A DNA stretch of 64,000 nucleotides from GWA2-66-18 sp964537395. GTDB taxonomy: Bacteria > Elusimicrobiota > Elusimicrobia > UBA1565 > UBA9628. Below the pieces are notes generated by a model. It saw only the letters and a list, made by a program, of their open reading frames with translations. It ran no database searches and had not been told where the DNA came from. Positions 8,366 through 16,917 of the stretch are shown here, piece by piece. The position numbers were made by a program, and so were the translations under genes. Where the stretch lies: positions 1-64,000 of the forward strand of contig CAZIBN010000002.1 in the NCBI GenBank assembly GCA_964537395.1, read 5' to 3'. How positions within the stretch are numbered: position 1 is the stretch's first letter; each line of letters begins with the position of its first letter.

Positions 8366-8893
8366 ATGAAACTTTCTCGACTGGTGTTGGCGGCCGCGCT
8401 GGCTGCCGTTTGGGCGGCGCTCCCGCTCGCGGCGCGGGCGGAGGATGACGACAGGGACGGTGGTGAGGAGGCTGTCGAGGTCCGCAAGCACGTGCGTCAG
8501 GACGACGGCGACCGCGAGGGCGGCAAGCGCGAACGGCGCGAGGGCATGGGCGGCCGCGAGGGCCGGGACGGGCCGCGCGGCCAGCATGGCATGGATCCCG
8601 AGACGAAGGAGAAGCTCGACAAGATGCGCGACCTCGAGATGAAGGCGCGCGATCTCGCGATGAGCCTGCGCAAGGGCACGGACGTGGAGAAGGCCGCGGC
8701 GAAGAGCGAGCTTAAGAAAACGATCGGTGAGCTGTTCGATGCGAAGCTCGCTCTAGAGACAGCCATGCTCGCGAACCTGGAAAGGAATGTCACTGAGCTC
8801 AAGGCGAAGATCGCCAAGAAGAAGTCCTCTCGTGAGAAGGCGATCGAAAGACGCTTCATGCGCATGAGCGGAGACGGCGACGAGTGGGACTAG
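8366..8893 (+). CDS. Secreted, highly charged helical protein
   Basis: 175 residues starting at ATG 8366, supported by an AGGAGG Shine-Dalgarno about 9 nt upstream and an immediate signal peptide (MKLSRLVLAAALAAVWAALP...ARA). The mature part begins with an Asp/Arg/Gly/Glu-rich disordered stretch (residues about 25-75). It continues as a long, probably coiled-coil helix (KEKLDKMRDLEMKARDLAMS, later LERNVTELKAKIAKKKSSRE). The layout recalls periplasmic metal-response or chaperone-like proteins of the CpxP/Spy type, but I see no LTxxQ motif, so this is only an analogy. Its stop abuts the convergent lipoprotein gene. Confidence 0.6.
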   Translation: MKLSRLVLAAALAAVWAALPLAARAEDDDRDGGEEAVEVRKHVRQDDGDREGGKRERREGMGGREGRDGPRGQHGMDPETKEKLDKMRDLEMKARDLAMSLRKGTDVEKAAAKSELKKTIGELFDAKLALETAMLANLERNVTELKAKIAKKKSSREKAIERRFMRMSGDGDEWD

Positions 8894-9394
8894 CTACTTA
8901 GCGGCGCCGCGGACGATGCTGTAGGGCAGGTCCGTGGCGCTGGCGCCGGCGATCCTTGCCGAGCCCATGATGTCCGGGAGCTGCTCGCGCGTGAAGAAGA
9001 TGCTGCCCTTCGGGGCGATCACGCTGGCGAGGTTCATGTCCGCGTTGGCGGCGAAGGTGCGCAGGAACTGCTGGACCGACATCGGCTGCAGGGGCACGGG
9101 GGCAGGCGCCAGCCAGACGCCGGAGTAGGCGACAAAGGCGGGGATCTCACGGCCATTGAGAATCACCGTGGCGTGCGCGTAGGGCTGCGGATACTGGTTC
9201 GCGTCGGTGCGCTCGGAGTCCTTGCGCAGGGCGGCCGACTGCATGCTCGCCCAGGTTTGGCTCGAGATCGGGACGAGGAGCTGAGGGAACGTCGCGAGCT
9301 CCGCGCCCACGGCCTCGGCCGTCGGCGCGGCGATGGGCTTCTTGCCGCAGGCGGCGAGAGCGATCACAAGGGCAAGGAGCGTGAGACGATTCAT
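8894..9394 (-). CDS. Lipoprotein of unknown function
   Basis: 166 residues from ATG 9394, which overlaps the stop of the preceding lipoprotein gene by 4 nt (translational coupling). N-terminus MNRLTLLALVIALAACGKK contains a lipobox (LAAC), so the mature protein should be lipid-anchored in the envelope. The body (TFPQLLVPISSQTW, MSVQQFLRTFAANADMN) is not recognised. It is the last gene of the long envelope operon that begins with bamA. A 300-residue frame extending upstream through the neighbouring gene is rejected because the lipobox defines the start. Confidence 0.75.
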   Translation of the reverse strand: MNRLTLLALVIALAACGKKPIAAPTAEAVGAELATFPQLLVPISSQTWASMQSAALRKDSERTDANQYPQPYAHATVILNGREIPAFVAYSGVWLAPAPVPLQPMSVQQFLRTFAANADMNLASVIAPKGSIFFTREQLPDIMGSARIAGASATDLPYSIVRGAAK

Positions 9395-9870
9395 TCGGTC
9401 AGGGGGCGGCCGGAGGATTGAGAGCTCGATGAGCCGCGCTCGCGCAGGCCGCGGCGAGCCGGCCGGGCCGCCGGCGCCGGCGCGGCGGACGAGCTTTTTG
9501 TGATGACCTCGCCGTAAACCGTCGTCGTCGATAAGGCGGGCTCCGGCGGCTCGATGAACACGGCCGTCGTGATGACAGAGTCGCCGCAGCGGATGCTCTC
9601 GGCCTTCCCGGAGGCGTCGTCGAACGACACGCGGTTGGGCGCCGGCATCGAGGCCGGGGTGCTCCACTCGTAGGCGGTGCGGCCTTTCAGGTGAGGCAGG
9701 GACTTCCCCTCGACGTACGGAAAGCTTTCTTCGGGCGGGCCCATCGCGGCGAACACCTGCTCGAGCGTCATGCCTACGCGCAGCTTCAGGCAATGACGAT
9801 AGTTCAGCGCCTGCTTTTTGGAGCAGCCCGCGCAGAGGAGCAGCCCGGCGAGAAGAGCGCGTCTCATCAT
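9391..9870 (-). CDS. Lipoprotein, BamE/SmpA-like fold suspected
   Basis: 159 residues; MMRRALLAGLLLCAGCSKK gives a lipobox ending at Cys16. The segment LKLRVGMTLEQVFAAMGPPE resembles the GMT-x-EQV-x3-LGxP motif of BamE/SmpA-type small envelope lipoproteins. The tail is Ala/Pro/Ser/Arg-rich and likely disordered. It overlaps rel upstream and the next lipoprotein downstream by 4 nt each. Being in the operon that encodes BamA makes a role in outer-membrane assembly plausible, but the link to Bam is inference. Confidence 0.75.
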   Translation of the reverse strand: MMRRALLAGLLLCAGCSKKQALNYRHCLKLRVGMTLEQVFAAMGPPEESFPYVEGKSLPHLKGRTAYEWSTPASMPAPNRVSFDDASGKAESIRCGDSVITTAVFIEPPEPALSTTTVYGEVITKSSSAAPAPAARPARRGLRERGSSSSQSSGRPLTE

Positions 9871-11312
9871 GCGACGATCCCTTGCTCGCGCAGATAATGC
9901 CGGATCTTCGAGCGCGCGCGCGCGGTCTTCGCGTAGTTGAGCCAGTCCTTCTTCGGCATGGAGCCCTTCTTCGTGATGATCTTGCAGATGTCTCCGGACT
10001 TGAGAGGCAGGTCGAGCTTGACCATCTTATTGTTGACCTGAGCGCCGACGCACGAGAAGCCGATCGCCGTGTGCACGGAGAACGCGAAATCGAGAGGCGT
10101 GGCGCCCGCGGGCAGCACCTTCACCTCGCCCGCCGGGGTGAAGACGAAGACCTGGTCGAACTCCAGGTCTGTCTTGAGGCTGTCGAGGAATTCGCGGGGG
10201 GAGTTCAGGTCCTGGAGCCACTCCATCCACTGACGCAGCCAGTTGAGCTTTTCCTCCATGTGTGCGTCTCGCGCCGACTCGCCGGTCTTGTAGCGCCAGT
10301 GCGCGGCGATGCCGTACTCGGAGGAGCGGTGCATCTCCTCGGTGCGGATCTGGATCTCGACGAACTCTCCGGTCGGACTGACGATCGTCGTATGCAGGGA
10401 CCGGTATAAGTTCAGTTTAGGGGTCGAAATGTAGTCGGTGAACGAGCCGGCGACGGGCTTGAAGTGGGTGTGGATGATGCCGAGCAGGGCGTAGCAGTTG
10501 GCCACCGTGTCGGTGATCAAGCGAACGCCAAGAGCGTCCTGAATATCCTCGAAGGGCTTCTGCTGGCGCTCCATCTTTCCGTAGATGGACCAGAGCGTCT
10601 TGCTGCGCGCGAGGATGCGGCAGGGGATGTTGGTGCCGGCGAGCACCTTCTCGATGGCCGCGCGGGTCTCGACGAGGTTCTTCTCGCTGCCCGCGACCAT
10701 GGCCGCGACCTTCTGGGAGAGCTCGAGGTGCTCCTCGGGGTGAAGGTACCGGAAGGCCAGGTCCTCGAGCTCGCCCTTGAGCTTGAACATGCCCAGGCGA
10801 TGGGCGAGGGGAGCGTACAAAGCCATGGTTTCAGCAGCTATACGCTCCTGCTTCTCGCGCTTGAGGAAGTTGAGCGTCTTCATGTTGTGCAGCCGGTCCG
10901 CGAGCTTGACCACGATGACGCGGATGTCCTGCGCGGTCGCGAGCAGCATCTTGCGCCAGTTCTCGGCCTGCGCCTCGTCGCGCGACTCAAACTTGAGCGC
11001 GTCGAGCTTGGTGACGCCCATGACGAGCATGGCGATCTCCTCGCCGAACTCCGCGCGCAGCTGCATCTCGGTCGTCGCGGTGTCCTCGATCGTGTCGTGC
11101 AGCAGCCCGGCGCAGACCGTGGGCAGGTCCATGCGCCATTCTATAAGGGACTCTGCGACAGCTGCACAATGAGTCAGGTAGTGCTCGCCGGAGGCCCGCG
11201 CCTGATGGGAGTGCACCTTCTCGGCGAAGTCCCAGGCGAGCTCGAGCGCGATCGGGTCCACGTGGGGCGAGTAGGTGGCGAATTTGGCGAGCAGGTCGTC
11301 TTTATGGATCAT
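9867..11312 (-). CDS. rel: RelA/SpoT-family (p)ppGpp synthetase/hydrolase, short form
   Basis: 481 residues. The HD hydrolase domain is intact (H72-D73 in LLHDTIED, then LADRLHNMKT near 139-147). The synthetase domain follows: GVRLITD, then DYISTPKLNLYRSLHTT and EFVEIQIRTEEMHR with the conserved Glu and Gln. A TGS domain (about 395-460, VFTPAGEVKVLPAGATPLDF) comes next and the protein then ends. Full-length Rel/SpoT proteins run to about 700-750 residues with helical, zinc-finger/CC and ACT domains; those are missing here, so ribosome-dependent regulation should differ. It sits between msbA and lipoprotein genes with 4-nt overlaps, tying alarmone metabolism to envelope genes. Confidence 0.95.
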   Translation of the reverse strand: MIHKDDLLAKFATYSPHVDPIALELAWDFAEKVHSHQARASGEHYLTHCAAVAESLIEWRMDLPTVCAGLLHDTIEDTATTEMQLRAEFGEEIAMLVMGVTKLDALKFESRDEAQAENWRKMLLATAQDIRVIVVKLADRLHNMKTLNFLKREKQERIAAETMALYAPLAHRLGMFKLKGELEDLAFRYLHPEEHLELSQKVAAMVAGSEKNLVETRAAIEKVLAGTNIPCRILARSKTLWSIYGKMERQQKPFEDIQDALGVRLITDTVANCYALLGIIHTHFKPVAGSFTDYISTPKLNLYRSLHTTIVSPTGEFVEIQIRTEEMHRSSEYGIAAHWRYKTGESARDAHMEEKLNWLRQWMEWLQDLNSPREFLDSLKTDLEFDQVFVFTPAGEVKVLPAGATPLDFAFSVHTAIGFSCVGAQVNNKMVKLDLPLKSGDICKIITKKGSMPKKDWLNYAKTARARSKIRHYLREQGIVA

Positions 11313-13051
11313 GGTGCCTCGGCGGAATCACGGGCGGCGCTTTGGAGCTCGAAGAGTCGACGATAAAGCCCTTTGCTCGCCATGAGTTCCGTATGAGTCC
11401 CAGACTCGGCTAGACTCCCGCCGTTCAGGACGTAGATACGGTCGGCGGGCGCCACCGAGGCCAGATCGTGAGCGATCGTGACGACCGTGCGCCCCGCAAG
11501 CGCCCGGTTGAGCACGGAGAGGATGTCCTCGCGCGCCGGCCCGTCGAGATGCGCGGTCGCCTCATCGAGAACTACGATCTCCGGGTCCTTGAGGAGCATG
11601 CGTGCGATCGCCAGCTTCTGTCGTTGTCCGGATGACAACGAGTAGCCCCAGTCGCCGAGCATCGTCTGGTAGCCTTCGGGCAGCGCCGTGACGAAGTCTT
11701 CGGCGCCGACCGCCCGCACGGCCTGCTCGACCTCGGAGAGGGTCACGACCTTGCGGCCGAGCGCCAGGTTCTGGAAGAGCGTGTCGTTGAACAGCACGGC
11801 GTCGGTGGACACGAGCCCCACGCGGGCGCGGATCGAGGATGCGTCGAGCTCGCGGGCATCCACCCCGTCGAACGTCAGGCGGCCTTCGACCGGGTCGTGC
11901 AGGCGGAGGAGAAGCTTGGTGAGCGTCGTTTTGCCGCAGCCGTTCGGGCCGACGATCGCCGTGCGGGCGCCACGCGGGATCTCGAGGTCGAGCCCGCGCA
12001 GCGCCCAGGCTCGGGCGCCGGGGTAGCGAAAGCCGACGCCCTCGAGGCGGACGCTCGACTTGAAGGTGTTGAAGCTCGCCATTTTTTTGCGGGGCACGGC
12101 CGTTTTCTCATCGAGGACCTGGAACAGGCGCTCGGCCGAGGCCCACGCGCGCTGCCCCTCGGCGTTGACGCGGGCGAGATTTTTGATCGGCGCGTAGGCG
12201 GCGAGCATGGCGCCCATGAAGGCGAAGAAGGCGCCGGGCGTCATCCGCCCGCTGATCACCTCGCGGCCGCCGAACCATATGACGGCGGCGACGATGACCG
12301 AGGCCCCGACCTCGAGCATGGGGTTCATCAGCGCGGTGGCGCGCAGATAGCGCATCATCGGCTGAAAGAAGGACTCGTTCTCCTCCTGGAATTTCTCGGT
12401 CGCGCCTTCCTCGTAGTTGAAGGCCTTGACCGTCATCATGCCCTGCACGCTCTCTTGAAACCGGTGATGCAGACGGTCGACGGCGATCTGCGACTGCCGG
12501 CTGGCGTCGCGCATCTTGCGGGAGAGCACCCAAAGCGCCGCCAGCGACAGCGGCGAGCCGAGCAAGGTCAGCAGGGCCAGGCGCCAGTCGAGCTTGAACA
12601 AGGACGCAGTGAGGAAGATCACGGTCAGGGTGTCGCGGATCAGGTAGACGGGCAAGGCCGTCAGCGCCGATTGCACGAGCGTCAGGTCCCCGGTCACGAG
12701 CGACAGCACGTCGGCGCCGCGCAGGCCGGAATAGAACTCCAGGGGGAGCAGATGAAGGTGCCTGAACAGGTCCTCCCGGATCTGCTGGCTCATGCGCTGG
12801 CCGATCCAGCTCATCAGGTAGTTCTGTATGTAGGACGCGACGGCCTTGAGCGCGACGAGCAGAGGCACGATGGCCACGGCCAAGGCCAGCATGCGCATGT
12901 CCTTGGCGATGAAGACCCCGTCGACGATCGGCTTGAGCAGGAGTATCCCCAGGCCGTTGAACGCCGAAACGACGATCATCGCAAGGCAGGCCCAGCCGAA
13001 GCGGCCGAGATAAGGCTTGGCGTAGCGCGACAGCCGCCGGCGAACGGTCAT
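11309..13051 (-). CDS. msbA: MsbA-type lipid A/lipid flippase ABC transporter
   Basis: 580 residues: an N-terminal six-helix exporter domain (MTVRRRLSRYAKPYLG... to about 320), then an ATPase domain. Walker A is GPNGCGKTT near residue 370, the signature is YSLSSGQRQK near 471, Walker B IVVLDEATAHLD near 490. Half-transporters of this family dimerise and flip lipid A-core across the inner membrane. Position directly downstream of lpxB (4-nt overlap) supports MsbA over a drug exporter. The signature reads SSGQ rather than SGGQ, a tolerated variant. Overlaps rel by 4 nt. Confidence 0.92.
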   Translation of the reverse strand: MTVRRRLSRYAKPYLGRFGWACLAMIVVSAFNGLGILLLKPIVDGVFIAKDMRMLALAVAIVPLLVALKAVASYIQNYLMSWIGQRMSQQIREDLFRHLHLLPLEFYSGLRGADVLSLVTGDLTLVQSALTALPVYLIRDTLTVIFLTASLFKLDWRLALLTLLGSPLSLAALWVLSRKMRDASRQSQIAVDRLHHRFQESVQGMMTVKAFNYEEGATEKFQEENESFFQPMMRYLRATALMNPMLEVGASVIVAAVIWFGGREVISGRMTPGAFFAFMGAMLAAYAPIKNLARVNAEGQRAWASAERLFQVLDEKTAVPRKKMASFNTFKSSVRLEGVGFRYPGARAWALRGLDLEIPRGARTAIVGPNGCGKTTLTKLLLRLHDPVEGRLTFDGVDARELDASSIRARVGLVSTDAVLFNDTLFQNLALGRKVVTLSEVEQAVRAVGAEDFVTALPEGYQTMLGDWGYSLSSGQRQKLAIARMLLKDPEIVVLDEATAHLDGPAREDILSVLNRALAGRTVVTIAHDLASVAPADRIYVLNGGSLAESGTHTELMASKGLYRRLFELQSAARDSAEAP

Positions 13052-14163
13052 GGGCGCACCGCCTTTTTCGCCGCTCCCGACAAGAGGGCGAGGGCCGCGC
13101 GGTCGGCGGCTCCCGGTTCGCCCAGCGAGCGGCGGACCTTCAGAAGCTCGGCGCGCACCGAGGCGGCGCGGGCGGGATCGTCGAGAACGGCGGCGGCCTC
13201 GGCGGCGACGCGTTCGGCGGTGGCGTCGCGCTGGATCAATTCGGGGACGACGGTCTTGCCGGCCAGAAGGTTGGCCATGGCGATGTGCTTGACGTTCACC
13301 AGCGCGCGCGCGATGGCGTAGGTGGGCCAGGACAGCTTGTAGACGACGACCATGGGCACGCCGAGAAGCGCGTTCTCCAAGGTCGCGGTGCCGGAGGAGC
13401 AGATCGCGAGGTCAAGCATTCCCCGCCGGGAATAGTCGTGCTCACGAACGATCTCCACCCCCGGGGGAAGCACGCCGAAGGCGGCGTCGTCCTGATTGGC
13501 GGACGCGAATAGAAGCCCCTTAAGGGCCGGGCGCTTCGCCCGCAATAATCGGAACGCTTCGAAGAAGATCGGCAGATGGCGGCGTATTTCGGAGGACCTG
13601 CTTCCCGGCAAAAGCCCCACGACGTTCGCGGCGGCCGCTCGCGGCGGAGGCTCGGGAATCAGATCCAAGAGCGGGTGGCCGACGAAGTCGGCCTGCACGC
13701 CGGCGTCGCGATAGAGCTTTTCTTCAAACGGGAAAATGACCAGCATCTTGTCCACGAGCCGCTTGAGAACCTTGATCCGGCTGGGCCGGGACGCCCAGAC
13801 CTGCGGGCTGATGAAGTAGAAGGCGGGGATGCCGGCTTCCTTGGCGAGCGGAAGGATGCGCCGGTTGAAGCCGTAATAGTCGACGCAGACGAGGGCGGCG
13901 GGGCGGCGCTCGCGCAGGAACGTCCGAAGCTTCGAACGCAGCTCGAGCATGAACGGGATCTTCAGCAGCGGCTCCCAGAATCCGGTCAAGCCTCGCGAGG
14001 CGAGATCCTCGAGGAACTCATCGGCGACGGCCCGGCACAGAGGGCCGCCGACCGCGGCGACGCGGACGGACGGGTCCCGGCGCTTGAGCGCCAAGATGAG
14101 GTTGGAGGCGTGGAGATCCCCGGAGGGGTCTCCCGCGACGATGAGGAAGAGGTTCTGTTTCAT
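13048..14163 (-). CDS. lpxB: Lipid-A-disaccharide synthase
   Basis: 371 residues. LpxB joins UDP-2,3-diacylglucosamine to 2,3-diacylglucosamine-1-phosphate to make the lipid A disaccharide. Seen: MKQNLFLIVAGDPSGDLHAS (GDxSGD family N-terminus), VCVDYYGFN, FISPQVWASRPSR, FVGHPLLD, LLPGSRSSEIRRHLP, and SSGTATLENALLGVPMVVVYK. The GSR(S)xEI and SGTATLE motifs are diagnostic. Start chosen at ATG 14163. An in-frame TTG at 14223 would translate through the 44-bp palindrome and add 20 unrelated residues. It is separated by 56 nt from the oxidoreductase gene, the largest gap in the operon. Confidence 0.95.
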   Translation of the reverse strand: MKQNLFLIVAGDPSGDLHASNLILALKRRDPSVRVAAVGGPLCRAVADEFLEDLASRGLTGFWEPLLKIPFMLELRSKLRTFLRERRPAALVCVDYYGFNRRILPLAKEAGIPAFYFISPQVWASRPSRIKVLKRLVDKMLVIFPFEEKLYRDAGVQADFVGHPLLDLIPEPPPRAAAANVVGLLPGSRSSEIRRHLPIFFEAFRLLRAKRPALKGLLFASANQDDAAFGVLPPGVEIVREHDYSRRGMLDLAICSSGTATLENALLGVPMVVVYKLSWPTYAIARALVNVKHIAMANLLAGKTVVPELIQRDATAERVAAEAAAVLDDPARAASVRAELLKVRRSLGEPGAADRAALALLSGAAKKAVRP

Positions 14164-14171
14164 TGCCGGTG

Positions 14172-14215
14172 ACTTATCCCCAGTCCTTTCAACGTTGAAA
14201 GCGCCGGGGATGGCT
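14172..14215. repeat. 44-bp palindromic repeat, copy 2
   Basis: ACTTATCCCC...GGGGATGGCT around the perfect core CTTTCAACGTTGAAAG. It begins 4 nt after the stop of the oxidoreductase gene and ends 8 nt before the lpxB start, in the one long gap of the lpx operon. Arms are more diverged than in copies 1 and 3. Confidence 0.7.
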
Positions 14216-14219
14216 TCGA

Positions 14220-15260
14220 TCAACTGCGTAGAATGTCTTTGCCCACGGATTTGGCGATCTTTCCCAGGTCCTGGGCCCAGCTGGGAATCAAGGAACGCGA
14301 ACCGGCGTGGCCCGACAATTCGTAGCGCTCGAGCTCCTCGGCGATCTGCAGCGCCAGCTTCAGGGCCTCGACGCCGCGCTCGCCGCTCGGCCAGGGCTTG
14401 CGGTTGTGGCGGATGCAGTCGAGGAAGTGCTGATGCTCGGTGCGCAGGGGGTCGATCGAGGACAGCTTCGGGCTCAGGTACTCGACGTCCTTGAGGCTCT
14501 TGATCACCGGGGTCTTCTTGCGGTAGACCTTGAGCGCGGTGTTGCCGTAGTCGAGGGAGATGTAGGAATCCTTTTGAAACGCTCGCAGCTTGCGGCTCTT
14601 GGTGAGCGAGATGCGGCTCGCGGTCAGGTCGGCCACGCAGCCGGTCTTAAAGCGCACGCGCACGTTGGCGATGTCCTCGTGGCCGGACAGGAGGTTGGCG
14701 CCCAGGGCCTCGATGCTCTCGACCTCGGAGCCGACGAGCGTGAGCAGGATGTCGAGGTCGTGGATCATGAGGTCCATGACGACGCCGATGTGGGACATGC
14801 GCGGGTCGTAGGGGCCGAGGCGCTCGACCGTTATGTATCGGGGATCGCGGATGTGCTTGACGGCCTCGAGCACGGCGGGGTTGAAGCGCTCGATGTGGCC
14901 GACCTGGAGGACGAGCTCCTTGGCCTCGGACAGCGCGAGCAGTTCCTTCGCTTCGTCCACCGACGACGCGAGCGGCTTCTCGATGAGGCAGTGCGCGCCG
15001 GCCTGGAGGACGGCCTTGCCGACCTCGTAATGCAGCGGGGTGGGCACCGCGACGATGACCGCGTCCACGCGAGACAGCACGTCCTTGTAGTCGCGGACCG
15101 CGACGGTGTTCGACTGCCAGGCCGCGAGCTGGGCCTTCCAGACGTTGGTGTCGCAGACGCCGATGAGCTCGACATCGGTGAGCTTGGACAGCGCGCGCGC
15201 GTGATGAGTGCCCATCTTGCCCGCGCCGATGACGGCGACGCGGATCTTCGAGGTTGTCAT
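14220..15260 (-). CDS. Gfo/Idh/MocA-family oxidoreductase linked to lipid A genes
   Basis: 346 residues. N-terminal Rossmann fold (VAVIGAGKMGTHHARAL), the EKP catalytic motif (CLIEKPLAS near residue 90) and the DLMIHDLDILL helix contributing the active-site histidine. The family oxidises or reduces sugar hydroxyl/keto groups with NAD(P). Its place between lpxI and lpxB, with a 4-nt overlap with lpxI, implies a lipid A precursor as substrate. GnnA, the UDP-GlcNAc 3-dehydrogenase that leads to amide-linked lipid A, is a relative of this type. The partner aminotransferase GnnB is not adjacent, so that identification is only a hypothesis. Confidence 0.9.
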   Translation of the reverse strand: MTTSKIRVAVIGAGKMGTHHARALSKLTDVELIGVCDTNVWKAQLAAWQSNTVAVRDYKDVLSRVDAVIVAVPTPLHYEVGKAVLQAGAHCLIEKPLASSVDEAKELLALSEAKELVLQVGHIERFNPAVLEAVKHIRDPRYITVERLGPYDPRMSHIGVVMDLMIHDLDILLTLVGSEVESIEALGANLLSGHEDIANVRVRFKTGCVADLTASRISLTKSRKLRAFQKDSYISLDYGNTALKVYRKKTPVIKSLKDVEYLSPKLSSIDPLRTEHQHFLDCIRHNRKPWPSGERGVEALKLALQIAEELERYELSGHAGSRSLIPSWAQDLGKIAKSVGKDILRS

Positions 15261-16099
15261 GAAATGGGCCCCTCCAGGGGAAATCCGGCGACGGCGATGC
15301 CGGCGGCGTCGGCATCAATCGCGAAGCGATTCCGGTCGAAGATCAAGGTTGACCCGGCTTCGATCGCGATGGCCCTTACGCCCGCGGCTTTAAAGCTGAT
15401 GAGCGTCTCGAGGCCGACCACGGGCAGGTCGAAACGGAAATCCTGCTTTGGTTTGGCGACCTTGACGACGACAAGGTTCGGTTCTCGGCCCTGGGTGCGG
15501 GCGAGAGCGGCCGCGCGCGCGACGCAGGCATCGGTGCCCTCCATGCCCTCGACGGCGACGATCGCCGCGCCCTGCACGACGACGGTCTGGCCGATGTCGA
15601 AGCCCGCGACGGCCTTGGCGGCGCGCCAGCCGATCATCGCGTCGGCGCGCTCTTCTGCCGTGAACGCCCTCTTGGTGAGCGCTCCGACAGGAGCGAGGAG
15701 GTGCTCGAGGTAAAGCGCGGAGGACACGAACTCAAGGCCGTCCTTCGCGAACTCATCGACGACCGCCTTCAGGATCGTGTCCGTGCGCTTGTCCTTCAGC
15801 GAGAGAAGGACCTTCGCCGCACGCCAGTCGGGCAGGACGCCGCCGAACAGGGACACGTGCTGGACCTTGCCCGCCATGACGACCTGGCGTACGCCCCCAT
15901 CCTTCAGGGCCTTGATAGGCGCGTCGATCTGGCCGAGCTTGAACCAGGTGAGCCCCCCGGCGACGGCCTTCAGCGCCGGGTCGGTGACCCCCGGTATGCC
16001 CAAAGCCACGATGGGCACGCCGCGGCGGTGCGCCTCCTCGGCGACGAGAAAGGGAAAACGGCCGGAGCCGGCGATCAGTCCGAGCGGCTCCGTGGTCAT
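15257..16099 (-). CDS. lpxI: UDP-2,3-diacylglucosamine pyrophosphatase LpxI
   Basis: 280 residues of the LpxI (DUF1009) family, the form that replaces LpxH in many diderms. It hydrolyses UDP-2,3-diacylglucosamine to lipid X plus UMP. Seen: MTTEPLGLIAGSGRFPFLVA, VVMAGKVQHVSLF, VVVQGAAIVAVEGMEGTD, VKVAKPKQDFRFDLPVVG, and the end region with AIEAGSTLIFDR; all are family hallmarks. It lies 3 nt after lpxA and overlaps the oxidoreductase by 4 nt, exactly where the pathway needs the step between LpxD and LpxB. Confidence 0.95.
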   Translation of the reverse strand: MTTEPLGLIAGSGRFPFLVAEEAHRRGVPIVALGIPGVTDPALKAVAGGLTWFKLGQIDAPIKALKDGGVRQVVMAGKVQHVSLFGGVLPDWRAAKVLLSLKDKRTDTILKAVVDEFAKDGLEFVSSALYLEHLLAPVGALTKRAFTAEERADAMIGWRAAKAVAGFDIGQTVVVQGAAIVAVEGMEGTDACVARAAALARTQGREPNLVVVKVAKPKQDFRFDLPVVGLETLISFKAAGVRAIAIEAGSTLIFDRNRFAIDADAAGIAVAGFPLEGPIS

Positions 16100-16102
16100 G
16101 AG

Positions 16103-16912
16103 TTAGAGAGCGGCCTCTTCGAGCTCCGTCGTGCCGACGGCCGGGCGCGTGAAGCCGCGCTTGCCCGCCGACTCGATGAAGTCGATCCATTCCTGGACTT
16201 CCTTGCAGGGCTTGCCGGCTTTAAGGCGGGCAAGCGCGTCGGCCTGCTGGAGGCCCGACAGGAATAATGTGCGGTAGGCCGCCTTCAGCTCGGTCCGGTT
16301 TTCGGGCGGCACGCCCGCGCGCTTCAGGCCGAGCAGGTTGAGCCCGCGCATCGTCGCGCGGTCTCCCTGGGTGTTGGCGAAGGGCAGGACGTCCTGGCCG
16401 TTCATCGAGCCGCCGCCGAGCATCGCGAGGCGCCCGACGCGGTTGTACTGGTGGATGGCGCACATGCCGCCGAGCACCGCGTAATCGCCGATGTGAACGT
16501 GGCCCGCGAGGAGCACCGCGTTGACGACGATGACGCCGTCCCCGACGACGCAGTCGTGCGCGATGTGCGAGCAGGCCATGAACAGGCAGCCGGAGCCGAT
16601 CTTGGTGAGGCCGCCGCCCTGGGCGGTGCCTCGGTTGATCGTCACGCACTCGCGCACCGTGTTCTTGTCGCCCATGACGAGGCGGGTCTTCTCGCCCGCG
16701 TACTTGAGGTCCTGGGGGGGCGTGCCGACGTAGCAGCCGGGATGCAGGACGTTGTCAGCGCCGAGCGTCGCGTGCTCGACGACGGTGTGCGCCCCGACCT
16801 TGGTGCGCGCGCCGATGATGGTTTCGGGGCCGATGATCGCGTAAGGGCCGATCTCGGCCGTGGGATCGATCTTGGCGGTGGCGTCGACGACGGCCGTGGG
16901 ATGGATGGCCAT
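16103..16912 (-). CDS. lpxA: UDP-GlcNAc O-acyltransferase
   Basis: 269 residues of left-handed beta-helix hexapeptide repeats (IHPTAVVDATAKIDPTAEIG onward), then a C-terminal helical cap. The catalytic histidine lies in ACSHIAHDCVVGDG; the HQYNRVGRLAMLGGGS loop is family-typical. LpxA transfers a 3-hydroxyacyl chain from ACP to UDP-GlcNAc (or to UDP-GlcNAc3N in organisms with GnnA/B), the first step of lipid A synthesis. The start ATG 16912 is 5 nt after fabZ; upstream extension reads through fabZ in the wrong frame. Confidence 0.95.
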   Translation of the reverse strand: MAIHPTAVVDATAKIDPTAEIGPYAIIGPETIIGARTKVGAHTVVEHATLGADNVLHPGCYVGTPPQDLKYAGEKTRLVMGDKNTVRECVTINRGTAQGGGLTKIGSGCLFMACSHIAHDCVVGDGVIVVNAVLLAGHVHIGDYAVLGGMCAIHQYNRVGRLAMLGGGSMNGQDVLPFANTQGDRATMRGLNLLGLKRAGVPPENRTELKAAYRTLFLSGLQQADALARLKAGKPCKEVQEWIDFIESAGKRGFTRPAVGTTELEEAAL

Positions 16913-16917
16913 GGTGG

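Noticed and set aside
14164..14223. Upstream TTG start for lpxB at 14223
   Set aside because: It would translate the palindromic repeat into 20 residues that do not belong to LpxB; ATG 14163 gives the family N-terminus.
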